From Kitasatospora sp044457565 (GTDB taxonomy: Bacteria > Actinomycetota > Actinomycetes > Streptomycetales > Streptomycetaceae): 64,000 bases of DNA. Every line of letters begins with the position of its first letter. The first letter of the stretch is position 1. Positions 9,004 through 18,476 of this stretch are shown here, piece after piece. Below the pieces are notes generated by a model. It had not been told where the DNA came from and made no database searches. It worked only from the letters and a program-made list of their open reading frames with translations. The position numbers and the translations under genes were made by a program. The DNA lies in the NCBI RefSeq assembly GCF_044457565.1, contig NZ_JBITGZ010000027.1, positions 32,228 through 96,227 on the forward strand, in the 5' to 3' direction.

Positions 9004-10311
9004 GTGGCAGCGGCGGCAGGCAACGGGGCAGCGACGGTGCGGCGTTTGGCGGACGACCGCGACTGGGACCGTTCGCCGGACTACACCCCCGCCGAGTGGC
9101 CGATGCCCATGGCGGTCGGAGCAACCGGAGCTGTCGGCGAGGTCGGACGGGCAGCCCCTGGGACGGACTCCCCGGCGGCCGCACCGGACTGGATGCGCCC
9201 CCTGGACCCGCTGGGGACGGTGCTGGTCCCGCCGACCGCGCGGCCGGCCCGCAGCGCGGTGGAGCCGCGGGTGGAGGCCGCCGCCCCCGTGGCCGCGGCG
9301 ATGCCCGCCGACCGGACGATGCCCCCGACGCCGCCCGAGCTCCTGCTCCCGCCCATGCCCGCGGCCGCGCCGGCGGTCGGCCGGCCACCCCAGCCCCAGC
9401 CCCAGCCCCAGCCCCAGCCCCAGCCCCAGGCGAACGGAACCGCCGCCCCCGCACCGCGCAGGCGCTTCGCCGGTCTCGGCGGTGGCGGCGGGTGGGAGCA
9501 GGAGCAGCTCGCCGCCATCCGCACACCGCTCAGCCGCAGCTACCGAGTAGCCGTGATCGGCCTCGCCCACGGGGTGGGCAAGACCACCACCACGCTCGGC
9601 CTGGGCTGGATGCTGGCGTCCGAGCGTTCCGGCGGGGTGGTCGCGATCGACGCCGACCCGGGCACGGGCAGCCTCGGGCGACGGGCCGGGCACCGCAATC
9701 CCGCGACCGTCCGCGACCTGGTGGAGGCGGCCGCACCACTCGCCGGCCGGCACGACGTACGCCGCTTCACCTCGCAGACCCCGCACGGCCTGGACCTCCT
9801 CGCCCACCCGGTGGGCCCCGCCAGCGCGTTCTCCCCCGCCCTCGACGCCGGGGCCTACCGGCAGGCGGTCCAACTGGCGGGCGACCAGTACCCCGTGACC
9901 CTCGCCGACTGCGGCGCGGGCCTGCCGACCGAGGCACTGCGCGGGGTGCTCGACGTCGTCGACCAGGTGGTCGTCGCCGCCGGTACCACCGTGGACGGCG
10001 CGCGGGGCGCGCTCGCCACGCTGGAGTGGCTGACCGCCTACGGCTACGGGGAGCTGGCGCAGCGCGCGATCATGGCGGTCTGCCCGGCGCGCAGTGCCGG
10101 ACGCCGGATCAGGCCCGAGGACATGGCACCCTACTTCCGGGCCCGCTGCCGGGACGTGGTGGTGGTGCCGCCCGACGAGCACCTCGCGGGCGAAGGCGGG
10201 TTCGACCCCGCCGAGCTACGGCCGCGGACCCGCAAGGCCTTCCGCACCCTCGCGGCGCTGGTCGGCGAGGACATGCGGCGCGTTGAGCGGGCCGGCGCCG
10301 GCTCTCAGTGA
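9004..10311 (+). CDS. ParA/MinD-like ATPase with Pro/Gln-repeat N-terminal half
   Basis: A 435-residue protein. Residues 1-170 are disordered, Pro/Ala-rich, with a (PQ)7 run near 129-142. Residues about 175-430 form a MinD/ParA-like P-loop ATPase. The P-loop GLAHGVGKTTTT (about 186-197) lacks the signature Lys that opens the classic KGGVGKT motif, VVAIDADPGTGS follows as switch I, and the Walker B-like strand reads TLADCGAG. This architecture resembles ATPases found beside type VII (ESX) secretion genes in actinobacteria, though none are seen here. Start GTG 9004 is set by a perfect AGGAGG at 8992-8997. Its last 7 bases overlap the end of the convergent methyltransferase gene. Confidence 0.8.
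   Translation: MAAAAGNGAATVRRLADDRDWDRSPDYTPAEWPMPMAVGATGAVGEVGRAAPGTDSPAAAPDWMRPLDPLGTVLVPPTARPARSAVEPRVEAAAPVAAAMPADRTMPPTPPELLLPPMPAAAPAVGRPPQPQPQPQPQPQPQANGTAAPAPRRRFAGLGGGGGWEQEQLAAIRTPLSRSYRVAVIGLAHGVGKTTTTLGLGWMLASERSGGVVAIDADPGTGSLGRRAGHRNPATVRDLVEAAAPLAGRHDVRRFTSQTPHGLDLLAHPVGPASAFSPALDAGAYRQAVQLAGDQYPVTLADCGAGLPTEALRGVLDVVDQVVVAAGTTVDGARGALATLEWLTAYGYGELAQRAIMAVCPARSAGRRIRPEDMAPYFRARCRDVVVVPPDEHLAGEGGFDPAELRPRTRKAFRTLAALVGEDMRRVERAGAGSQ
9388..9429 (+). repeat. Hexanucleotide CAGCCC tandem repeat
   Basis: About seven copies of the 6-base unit CAGCCC lie inside the ParA-like gene and encode the (PQ)7 run. Because the unit is a multiple of three, changes in copy number would lengthen or shorten the linker without a frameshift. 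Confidence 0.9.
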
Positions 10312-11099
10312 TCCACCGCCGGCGCGGGCCGGGGAACCCGCGCGGTGAGGAGGGGCTGGTAGAAGCCACTGGCCTCGGGTAGTTCCCAGGCGATCTCGGT
10401 GAACCCGGCGCCGGCCGCGAACTCCGTCAACTGCCGCTGTGTGAGGGCCCAGTAGGTGGTGCGGCGAACGGCGACCCGCCAGTCCTGCTCCTGTGCGACG
10501 AGCTGGAAGTGCTCCAGGTCGTAGCGTTCGCCGTCGTCGTGCCAGTGCCACAGCTGGAAGGTGACGGCACGGCCGCCGGACGTCGGCCCGACCTGCGGCG
10601 GGGTCGACGCGGGACGGGCCCGAAGGAGCTCGTCGTAGGGCCGGGTGCTGACCACCAGCAGTCCGCCGTCGCGCAGGACGCGTCGCATCTCGGCCAGGGC
10701 GGCGCGCACGTCCTCCTCGGTGAGCAGGTGCGGGAGGGAGTTGTCCGCGCACACGACGACGTCGAACACGGCGTCGGCGAAGGGCAACCTCCGCATGTCG
10801 GCGGTCGCCGCCGGCAGCCGCGCCCCTCGCAGCGCCGCCTCCCGCGCCGCCCGGCCGACCGCCGCGGAGCTGAGGTCGGTACCCGTGACCCGGTGGCCGC
10901 GAAGAGCGAGGCCGATCGCCTGGGTGCCGATCCCGCAGGAGCAGTCCAGCACGGACGCGGCACCCTCGCCGAGCCTGCCGCGGATCACCGCGTCCAGGAC
11001 CTCGCCCTGCCGGGTCATGGTGGCGTCCCAGTCGGCGAAGATGAGGTGGTAGTCGGCCGCGAGCCGATCGTAGAAGTCTGCCACTGAGTCGTCCCGCAT
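10305..11099 (-). CDS. Class I SAM-dependent methyltransferase
   Basis: A 264-residue cytoplasmic methyltransferase. The AdoMet-binding motif I is LDCSCGIGTQAIG near 51-63, followed by VTGTDLS, and ADMRRLPFADAVFDVVVC with motif-II/III features. The N-terminal FYDRLAADYHLIFADWD is like glycine/sarcosine-type N-methyltransferases, but the substrate cannot be read from sequence. Start ATG 11099 is the first codon of that conserved region. Upstream in-frame codons are Arg-rich and not coding-like. The stop overlaps the end of the convergent ParA-like gene by 7 bases, leaving no room for a terminator between them. Confidence 0.87.
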   Translation of the reverse strand: MRDDSVADFYDRLAADYHLIFADWDATMTRQGEVLDAVIRGRLGEGAASVLDCSCGIGTQAIGLALRGHRVTGTDLSSAAVGRAAREAALRGARLPAATADMRRLPFADAVFDVVVCADNSLPHLLTEEDVRAALAEMRRVLRDGGLLVVSTRPYDELLRARPASTPPQVGPTSGGRAVTFQLWHWHDDGERYDLEHFQLVAQEQDWRVAVRRTTYWALTQRQLTEFAAGAGFTEIAWELPEASGFYQPLLTARVPRPAPAVDH

Positions 11100-11285
11100 G
11101 ACGGCCACCCTAACGCCGGCTGCCCGCGCGTCAGCCGGGCCCGGCCCGGCCGGCCTCCGGCACCGATCGTGCGGTGGCCGCCGTCCTGCGGCGCACCGCA
11201 CAGACCGTCAGCGCGCGGCGTGCCGGACGCCTCGCTCCCCTTCGCCGCCCCGGCCGGTGGTGCCCATCCCCGTCCCTGCCAGCCG

Positions 11286-12830
11286 TCAGCCGGTGCAGTC
11301 GGCCCGGATGGCGGCGGCCGCCAGGTGGGCGGTCTTCGAGCTGCCCTCCCAGTCGTTGCCCCTGTCGTGCAGCATCACGGCGATCCTGCCGTTGCTCACC
11401 GGGAACGTAGGGGTGCCGACCCAGCGGCCGCGGTTGCCGACCTGGTCGACGGTGAACGAACCGCTCGTACCGCTGCCCGGGCTCGTGCCGCTCTGCACCG
11501 TGTAGTACGCCGGTGCGCCACCCACGGCCTTGACGTCGCCGTTGTCCGGAACGTAGACGGAGAACTTGCAGCTGCCGCTCTTGACCTGACCGGTGGAGAA
11601 CGTCCAGAGCGCGGAGTTCTCGTAGTCCTTCTTGGCGTCGCCGGACATCGGCATCGAGCTGTATTTGCCCTGGCAGCCGTCGCCGCTGTACCCGCCCTTG
11701 GAGTTGACGACCCAGCCGGACTCCCCCTTGTCGTACCAGCCGAACTGCTGGAAGCCGGTACCGGCGTTGACGTTGGTGCAGGAGGCGCCGGTGACCGCCC
11801 GGTAGGTGGGTGGCGCCGGCGGTGCGGAGGCCGAGGGGGCCGGGTTGGGCCGTGCCTGCGCCGGGGCGGGGGCCGCCGCCTGAGGCGGCGCCGCAGGCGG
11901 AGCGGCCGGCGGCTGGCCCTGCGGCTGGGATCCGCCCTGCGACTGGGGCTGGCCCTGCGACTCGGACCGGTTCTGGGGCTTGGACGAGGACTGCGACTGC
12001 TGTTGCGACTGGGTACCCCCGGAGCCGCCGCCGCGGGTCGTCGTACCGCCGGAGCCGCCGTTGCCCGGCGGGGCCGCCGGTGCTCCCATGACGTCGCCGC
12101 CGCCACTGCCACCACCTGCACCGACCGGTGCGCCGCCGTCGGTACCGGCCGGAGTCTGCGAGTTCGGCGCCGGCTCCGCGGGCGGACTGCTCGCCCGGGG
12201 TGAGGCGCCGGGGTCGACGTTCCCGTGCGCGTCGGCCGTCGGAACGAAGCCGTCACCGCCGTCGCCCTGCTGGTCGTAGCCGGCCGCGGCCGCGGCGGCC
12301 TGCCCGTGGTGCGCACCGTCGCCACCACCGCCGAGGGGCGAGAGGAGCAGCGGCAGACCTATCAGTACCGCGCCGGCGGTCGCCGCGGCGGCGATCATCG
12401 GCTTGGGGAACCGGCCGGGCCTGCCGGCGTTCCGCGAATCGGGAGCCGCAGGGGCGGGCGGCACTCCGCCGGACCGACCGGCCGGTGCCGGGACGGTCGC
12501 GATCTCGGTGCTGCTCCCTGCCGAGCCCGCAGCCCCGACCCCGACACCGGCCGATGTCCCGGCCCCGGCGTCCGCCCCCGCCCCTGCGGGCGCGGGCACG
12601 GACGCGGGCCCCGAGCCGGCGCCGATCTCGGACGCGGCAGCGGTACCGGGCGCCCCGGGGGCCTCGGGGGTCTCGGGCGCAGCAGCGGCCTGGGGCGCCG
12701 TCTCCTGTCCCTGCTCCGGCACCTGCCCCGCTGACTCCTCCTCGGCCCAGGCTGCGGCCGGCAGCTGGTACCCGGCGGTCGCCGCCGGCCCGTCCGGTCG
12801 TCCGTTCTTGCCGTGCCGGTACTTGCCCAC
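11286..12830 (-). CDS. Large low-complexity membrane protein with golvesin-like C-terminal domain
   Basis: A 514-residue protein. Residues 1-150 are Ala/Pro/Gly-rich, a membrane helix follows near 160-180 (MIAAAATAGAVLIG), then about 190 residues of Gly, Ser, Gln and Pro repeats. A compact C-terminal domain (about 375-514) has four Cys and the pattern FSVYVPDNGD ... GSFTVDQVG ... GRWVGT, close to the golvesin C-terminal beta-sandwich family found on secreted actinobacterial proteins. It is likely presented outside the cell on a long flexible stalk. Start GTG 12830 is preferred for the AGGAA six bases upstream. The frame is open to 13067. The binding target is unknown. Confidence 0.75.
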   Translation of the reverse strand: MGKYRHGKNGRPDGPAATAGYQLPAAAWAEEESAGQVPEQGQETAPQAAAAPETPEAPGAPGTAAASEIGAGSGPASVPAPAGAGADAGAGTSAGVGVGAAGSAGSSTEIATVPAPAGRSGGVPPAPAAPDSRNAGRPGRFPKPMIAAAATAGAVLIGLPLLLSPLGGGGDGAHHGQAAAAAAGYDQQGDGGDGFVPTADAHGNVDPGASPRASSPPAEPAPNSQTPAGTDGGAPVGAGGGSGGGDVMGAPAAPPGNGGSGGTTTRGGGSGGTQSQQQSQSSSKPQNRSESQGQPQSQGGSQPQGQPPAAPPAAPPQAAAPAPAQARPNPAPSASAPPAPPTYRAVTGASCTNVNAGTGFQQFGWYDKGESGWVVNSKGGYSGDGCQGKYSSMPMSGDAKKDYENSALWTFSTGQVKSGSCKFSVYVPDNGDVKAVGGAPAYYTVQSGTSPGSGTSGSFTVDQVGNRGRWVGTPTFPVSNGRIAVMLHDRGNDWEGSSKTAHLAAAAIRADCTG

Positions 12831-13274
12831 CTGGTTCCTGGCCCTTCGACGACGGTTCTCGGTGGAACGCGCGCCGCTCCTGCCCCGGTGGGCGGAGCGC
12901 AGACGCGTCCATCCGCAGTGACGGACGGCGGGGCCCCGCGGGTTCACCACCCCCGCGACCGGCCTGAACCGGCCCGAACCGCACGGGTTCGCCGACCCGG
13001 GACACCGGAGCCTGCCGCCGGAAGGCGCACGGCCGGGCGCACGGCCGGACAGTGTGACAGGGATCACCCCCTATATGCTGAACCACCCCCTGCCGCGCCG
13101 ACCGGCCCCCAATCAGACTGCCATCTGGGGAAGTTCGGGAACCAGGCCATACCCCGCCGGCATCCTGGCCGATGACCGGGCGGCAGCGGGGCCGCAGGGC
13201 GTACCGCTGCCACCCCTCACCGTCGTTAAGCTGCTTGTCCGGTTATCGACCAGAAGGCTCCGGGGTGGTCTGCG
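12831..13274. other. Divergent intergenic region, no gene seen
   Basis: These 444 bases separate the golvesin-type gene from the AfsR-like regulator and should hold the promoters of both. Open frames here lack coding bias. A less GC-rich patch near 13060-13085 (CACCCCCTATATGC) could be a promoter core, but no clear pair of -35 and -10 boxes was established. Confidence 0.5.
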
Positions 13275-16259
13275 TTGGGGAACGCATGCGGGATTCGGCT
13301 GCTCGGACCGGTGGAACTGCGGGCCGATGACGGCACGCCGGCGGAGGTGGCCGGCTCACAGCGACGTGCCGTGCTTGCGCTGCTCGCACTTCAGCTGGGG
13401 CGTGTCGTCCCGGTGGACCGATTCTTCGAGCTGCTCTGGGGCGACCAGCCGCCCGCCCAGGCGAAGGCCGCCCTCCAGGGGCACATCGCCGCCCTGCGCA
13501 AGGTGCTCGGCGGCACTTCCTTCACGCTGCACACCCGCCCACCCGGCTACCTGCTGACCGGGGAGGCGGACGACGTCGACCTGTGCCGCTTCGAGGCCCT
13601 GGCCGCCCGCGCCGAGGCCGCCACGCAGGACACCGAGGCCGCCACGCTCCTCCAGCAGGCCCTGGACCTCTGGGGCGGCGCGGCGCTCGCCGACCTGCCC
13701 GACACCGAGCTGCGCCAGGCCCTGGCCGGGCAGCTCCACGAGTCCTGGACCCTGGTGCTCATGGCCTGGGCGGAGCGGCTGTTGCGCCTGGGCAGCGGAG
13801 CCGTCGCCGTCCCGGCCCTGGAGCAGGGCGTCCGGGCGGACGGCCTGCGCGAGCCCCTGGTCGCCCTGCTGATCCGCTGTCTGCACCAGGCGGGCCGGCT
13901 CTCGGACGCGCTGACCACCTATCACCAGGCACGCGAGCGGCTGGACAGCGAGCTCGGCGTCACCCCGGGCCCCGCGCTGCGCGCCGCCTTCGCCGCGGCG
14001 CTCAGCGACGACCTCCCGGTCGCCGGCGGCGCGGGCCTGGGCACGCCGGGCCAGGAGCCGCGGCCGGCGGCGGCCCAGCCGCCCGCGGAGCCTCACGCAC
14101 CGGTGGCCCACGCACCGGCAGCCGAAGCGACCGAGGCCGCTGGGGCCGCCGGGGCCGCCGGGGCGGGCGAGGTCGCCACGCCCCCCGGCACAACCGAGAC
14201 CGCCCCCGACCGCACCACCGCCGTCCCGGGCACGCCGCCCGTACGGGCAGCGGCCACCGCCCGCGCCCGGCACCTGCCCCGGCAGCCCGCCGGATTCGTC
14301 GGCCGCAGCCTGGAGTCGCACTGGCTGGACCAGGAGTGCGGCCCGGACCGGGTCGGCGACGGGCTGGCCGTGGTGGTCGGCCCGGCCGGCGTCGGCAAGA
14401 GCGCCACCGTCGTCCGCTGGGCGCACACCGCCGCCGAGGGCTTCCCCGACGGCCGGCTCTTCACCGACCTGCGCGGCTTCGACCCAGCCGGGCCGACCGA
14501 CCAGGGCGAAGTGCTCACCCAGTTCCTGATCGCCCTGGGCGTGGCGGAGAGCGCCGTCCCGCGGGACCCGGCGGCCCGCGCCGCCCTCTACCGCGCGCGC
14601 ACCGAGCAGCAGCGGATCCTGGTCGTCCTGGACAACGCCCGCAGCGCGGCGGACGTGATCGGCCTGCTCCCGAGCGGTCCGCACTGCTCGACGGTCATCA
14701 CCAGCCGCAACACGCTGGAGGATCTGCTGGTCACGGAGGGCGCCGCCCTGCTGCGGCTGGACGCGCTGCCCGACGGCGACGCACTGCGGCTGCTGGAGCG
14801 GGCACTGACCGCCGACCGGGTGCAGGCCGAGCCCGCGGCGGCACAGCGGCTGATCGCCCTCTGCGACCGTCTCCCGCTGGCACTGCGGATCGCGGCCTCC
14901 CGGCTGGCCTCCCGCCCGAGCTGGACCATCGCCGACCTGGTCGCCGAACTCTCCGACGAGCGCACCCGGCTGCTCACCCTGGACACCCAGGGCTCGGTCA
15001 GCGTCCGCACCGCGCTCACCCTGACCTATCGCCACCTCTCCCTCACTGCCGCCAGGCTGCTCGTGCTGCTGGCCGCCCATCCGGGCCCCGAGGTGGACGG
15101 CCACGCCGCCGCCGCGCTGCTCGGCCGCGAACTGCGCGACGCGCGGCGCGCCCTCGGCGAGCTGGCCTCGTACCACCTCCTGACCGAGAACACACCCGGC
15201 CGCTACGGCCGCCACGACCTGGTCCGGTTGTTCGGCATGGAGCTGTACGAGGAGCAGCCGGCCGAGGTCCGCCGGCTGACCACCGACCGCCTGATGGACT
15301 ACTACCTGGAGGCGGCCCGGCAGGCCGCCGACCACCTGGACCCCGGCATCGAGTGCTACGGCGAGCGGGAACACCCTCCGCTGGCCGTCCCGCAGGCCGG
15401 CGACGCCCGCTCGGCGCTCGCCTGGTTCCGCCCGGAGGAGCCCGCCATCCGTGCGCTGGTCATGGACGCCACCGCCGACGGCCGGTACGAGCGGGCCTGG
15501 CGGCTGGCCCGGACGGCCGAGAGCCTGTACTACGGCACGGGCCGGCTGAACTACTCGCTGCCGTTCCTGCGGACCGGGCTGCGGGCCGCGGAGCTGAGCG
15601 GGTCCCAGCAGGGGATGGCCGTCCTGGAGAGCTCCTGCGCCAACGCCCTGTTCGGCGTCGACTTCTCGATGGAGGCCGTGAGCCTGGCCCGGCAGGCGGT
15701 CCGGCGCACCGGGCCGTCGGACGGGAACACCCGCCTGCGCGCCCTCTACACGCTGGCCCTGGTCGTCGCCAACTTCGGGGACCCGCAGGAGGCGGAGCAG
15801 CTGTGCGCCCGCGCCACCGAACTGAGTCTGACGGACACCCTGCCCCACCACCGGGCCGCCGTGCTCTGCTACGACGCCGCAATCATGAACATGACGGGCG
15901 ACAACAGGACGGCCCTGGTCCGCACACGCGAGGTCAGGCGCCTGCTGGCCGACCGCCCGGCCGCCACCGTCCACCTCTGGGCGATGATGACCGAGGCGCG
16001 GGCCCTGCACACGCTAGGCCGCTCCGCGGCCGCCGAACCGCTGTGGACCTCGGTGCTGGCCACCTGTCAGAACGTCGGGTTCCTCCACCTCCAGGCCGTC
16101 GCCGAACAGGGCTTCGCCGACTTCCTGCTCGACCAGGGGCGCCCGGAGGACGCCGCCGAGCACCTGCGCGCCGCGATCAGCCTCCACCAGCTGCACGGGC
16201 ACATCGCGGACGCCGTCACCGAGCGCCTCGCCACCATCGAGAGCTCGCTGACACACTGA
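13275..16259 (+). CDS. AfsR/SARP-family transcriptional regulator (BTAD, NB-ARC, TPR)
   Basis: A 994-residue regulator, the usual size of AfsR. Order of parts: winged-helix DNA-binding domain (about 5-95, LLGPVEL, LLWGDQPP), bacterial transcriptional activation domain (about 97-245), an Ala/Pro linker, an NB-ARC ATPase module (P-loop VVVGPAGVGKS near 364-376, LVVLDNAR, STVITSR, LPLALRIAASRL) and C-terminal TPR-like helices (about 690-990). AfsR-type proteins integrate Ser/Thr-kinase signals and switch on secondary metabolism. No biosynthetic gene cluster lies in this window, so it may act elsewhere or on neighbours. The TTG start at 13275 sits right before the conserved GIRLLGPVEL. Confidence 0.92.
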   Translation: MGNACGIRLLGPVELRADDGTPAEVAGSQRRAVLALLALQLGRVVPVDRFFELLWGDQPPAQAKAALQGHIAALRKVLGGTSFTLHTRPPGYLLTGEADDVDLCRFEALAARAEAATQDTEAATLLQQALDLWGGAALADLPDTELRQALAGQLHESWTLVLMAWAERLLRLGSGAVAVPALEQGVRADGLREPLVALLIRCLHQAGRLSDALTTYHQARERLDSELGVTPGPALRAAFAAALSDDLPVAGGAGLGTPGQEPRPAAAQPPAEPHAPVAHAPAAEATEAAGAAGAAGAGEVATPPGTTETAPDRTTAVPGTPPVRAAATARARHLPRQPAGFVGRSLESHWLDQECGPDRVGDGLAVVVGPAGVGKSATVVRWAHTAAEGFPDGRLFTDLRGFDPAGPTDQGEVLTQFLIALGVAESAVPRDPAARAALYRARTEQQRILVVLDNARSAADVIGLLPSGPHCSTVITSRNTLEDLLVTEGAALLRLDALPDGDALRLLERALTADRVQAEPAAAQRLIALCDRLPLALRIAASRLASRPSWTIADLVAELSDERTRLLTLDTQGSVSVRTALTLTYRHLSLTAARLLVLLAAHPGPEVDGHAAAALLGRELRDARRALGELASYHLLTENTPGRYGRHDLVRLFGMELYEEQPAEVRRLTTDRLMDYYLEAARQAADHLDPGIECYGEREHPPLAVPQAGDARSALAWFRPEEPAIRALVMDATADGRYERAWRLARTAESLYYGTGRLNYSLPFLRTGLRAAELSGSQQGMAVLESSCANALFGVDFSMEAVSLARQAVRRTGPSDGNTRLRALYTLALVVANFGDPQEAEQLCARATELSLTDTLPHHRAAVLCYDAAIMNMTGDNRTALVRTREVRRLLADRPAATVHLWAMMTEARALHTLGRSAAAEPLWTSVLATCQNVGFLHLQAVAEQGFADFLLDQGRPEDAAEHLRAAISLHQLHGHIADAVTERLATIESSLTH

Positions 16260-16367
16260 GCGCCGGCGGTCGGCCGCGCTGAACCCCCGCCGGAACGCCG
16301 CCCGTAGATCCCGGTGAGAGGCCGAACCGGCGGAAGGCTCGGCACCAGCGATCAGCGGAGGCCGGCG

Positions 16368-18446
16368 ATGCGCGCGAGGTTCACGCGACCACAGTCCGCC
16401 GACACCTCCGTGCCGGCCACGCCGCCCGGCCCGGCCGACGTCTCTCCGCTGCGGAGGCTGCGCAGGGTGACCGGCCGGCTGGGCGGGGCATCCGGAGCCG
16501 GCGACGGCAGCGGCGACGGCAAGGAGCAGCGAGCGGCGCGGTCGGGTCCGTCGAAGCTGTACCGGGCCGGCCCGCACTTCGTGATCGCCCCCACCGGCGC
16601 CGACCCGGCTGGCCCGGACGGGCCCTGGCAGCTCGCCGGTGCCCTCTCCCTGCTGCGGCCCGCCCCGGACGCGTTGATCGTGATCGCCGCCGCGGCCGAC
16701 GCGGCGCCCGTCCTGCGCGCGCGCCTGCCCGAACTGGCCCGGGCGGCGGTCGGCCGGGGCGCCACCGTCCTCCTGCTCGCCGCCTCCGGGCTCGCCGCCG
16801 TACAGCCGGACGGCCGGCGGGTCGCCGAGCAGGTCGCCGGGCGCGCCGGGCTGCCCGTCATCGCGCCGGACGGCACGGTGTCGATCGAACCCGACGGCAC
16901 CCTGCTGGTGACCGGTGCCGACGGCGCCGAACCGGCCTCCTGGTGGCGCTGCGCGCCGGCCGGTACGGCCGAGCGGCTGGGCCCGACCTGGCCGGTGCCC
17001 ACTCCGGCACCTGTGTCTGCGCCTGCGTCCGTGCCCCTTCCGGTAGCGGCACCGGCACCGGCTTCCACTCCGGAACCGGAGCTCACGGCACCCGCCCAGG
17101 TCATACCCACGGCCCCACCCGAGCCTTCACCCGATGCCCATGACACCTCGCCATCGGCGGCCCCGCCGGCTCCAGAGGCCCCACCGGCCGCTCCGGCCAC
17201 CCCTGTCACAACCCGCGCAACCTCCGAGCCCGTCCCGGTCCTTTCCGGCGAGCCCTTCGGCCGGGGCGGGCCGCTGGCCGCCTGGATCCCGGCGGGCTGC
17301 TGGGTCAGGGCGCCGGGCGCCCCGGTCGGCCTGCGTGCGGCGGCGATCGACGACGCCGCCGCCGCGCCCGGCACCTTCGTCCTGGTCCTCGGTCACCCCG
17401 CCGAGCCGCTGGTGTCCGTCGACCACCTGGCCACCGCCGTCAGGCGCTGGGCGCCGGCCACCGCGAGTCTGCTGCTGAGCGCGCCGTGGGCCGCTCCGGC
17501 CGCGCTCACCGGCCTGGCCTGCGGGCTCGCCGTCGAGCTCGGCCGCGAGGTCCGGGCAGCGTTCGGGCTGCCGCTGCCCACCGCCGACGGGCACTCGGCA
17601 CGGATCCTGGACGCCGAGGGCACCCCCACCTGGGAGCCCCTGCTGGTCGAGCTGACGGCCTCCGCCGAGCGTCGTCGGGTGGTCGCCTCGTCCTGGCGCA
17701 GCCGCCCGGACGGCTGGACGGCCTGCGGCCCGGCGCTGTTCGAGGCGCTGCCCGGCTGGCTGCTGGAGGCGGTCCCGGCCGGGCTCTGGCTGCGGCCTTC
17801 GGGCGCGCCGACGGACCTCGCGCCCCGGCTGCGGACGGCGGATCCCGCCCGGCCGCTGCTGATCGTCGGTGAGCAGGGGCAGCCCGTGCCCGAGGACGTC
17901 TGGCAGAGCCTGGGCGAACTGCTGCGCGGGATGCCGGAGTTCGGCCCGGCACGGCCCGGGCTCCTGGTGGCCGGCTCGACCGGCCCGGAGTCCGGCGCGA
18001 TCGCGCGGTTCGTCGCCCGGATGAACGGACTCGAGTGGACCGACCCCGAGCCGCCGGCCCCGGCACCAGCCGTCCCTGCTACTCCCGCCCCGGTCCCCCT
18101 CCCTTCCCCCGACCCGGCCCCGGCCCCGGCGGGCGACCCTGCACCCCCCGCCGGGGAGGCGGCTCCCCCGAGCCCGCGCCCACAGGCCGACGAGCAGCCC
18201 CGAAGGCTCCCGGTCCCCCCGGTCCCCCCGACCGCCCCGACCGCCCCGACCGCCGAGGCGCCCGCACCGACCGCCGTCGCCGTTGCCCCGGCCGCCACGC
18301 CCCGAGCAGCCACCGAACCCGGACGGGCCGAACCCCCACCCGCCGAACCCCCACTCGCCGGACCCACACCCGCCGGACCCGCACCCGCCCACCGACCGGA
18401 TTTGCCGCACGCCCCCGCTCTGCCATCGTGGAAGAGCACGCCATGA
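16368..18446 (+). CDS. Large repeat-containing unknown protein with Pro-rich linkers
   Basis: A 692-residue protein with no signal peptide, membrane helix or recognised domain. It contains related modules separated by Pro/Ala linkers (about 208-290 and 563-692). The module starting near 303 (IPAGCWVRAPGAP) and the one near 469 (VPAGLWLRPSGAP) begin alike and then share an LLL..A pattern. The first module (about 60-207) also ends like the second (AG/AFGLP followed by DG and W). Start ATG 16368 has AGCGGAGG seven bases upstream. It lies between the AfsR-like regulator and the SpoIIE-like protein, 30 bases before the latter, suggesting an operon with it. Function unknown. Confidence 0.72.
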   Translation: MRARFTRPQSADTSVPATPPGPADVSPLRRLRRVTGRLGGASGAGDGSGDGKEQRAARSGPSKLYRAGPHFVIAPTGADPAGPDGPWQLAGALSLLRPAPDALIVIAAAADAAPVLRARLPELARAAVGRGATVLLLAASGLAAVQPDGRRVAEQVAGRAGLPVIAPDGTVSIEPDGTLLVTGADGAEPASWWRCAPAGTAERLGPTWPVPTPAPVSAPASVPLPVAAPAPASTPEPELTAPAQVIPTAPPEPSPDAHDTSPSAAPPAPEAPPAAPATPVTTRATSEPVPVLSGEPFGRGGPLAAWIPAGCWVRAPGAPVGLRAAAIDDAAAAPGTFVLVLGHPAEPLVSVDHLATAVRRWAPATASLLLSAPWAAPAALTGLACGLAVELGREVRAAFGLPLPTADGHSARILDAEGTPTWEPLLVELTASAERRRVVASSWRSRPDGWTACGPALFEALPGWLLEAVPAGLWLRPSGAPTDLAPRLRTADPARPLLIVGEQGQPVPEDVWQSLGELLRGMPEFGPARPGLLVAGSTGPESGAIARFVARMNGLEWTDPEPPAPAPAVPATPAPVPLPSPDPAPAPAGDPAPPAGEAAPPSPRPQADEQPRRLPVPPVPPTAPTAPTAEAPAPTAVAVAPAATPRAATEPGRAEPPPAEPPLAGPTPAGPAPAHRPDLPHAPALPSWKSTP

Positions 18447-18476
18447 GGCCACAGCAGCTGCCAGGAGGTGGGTCCG

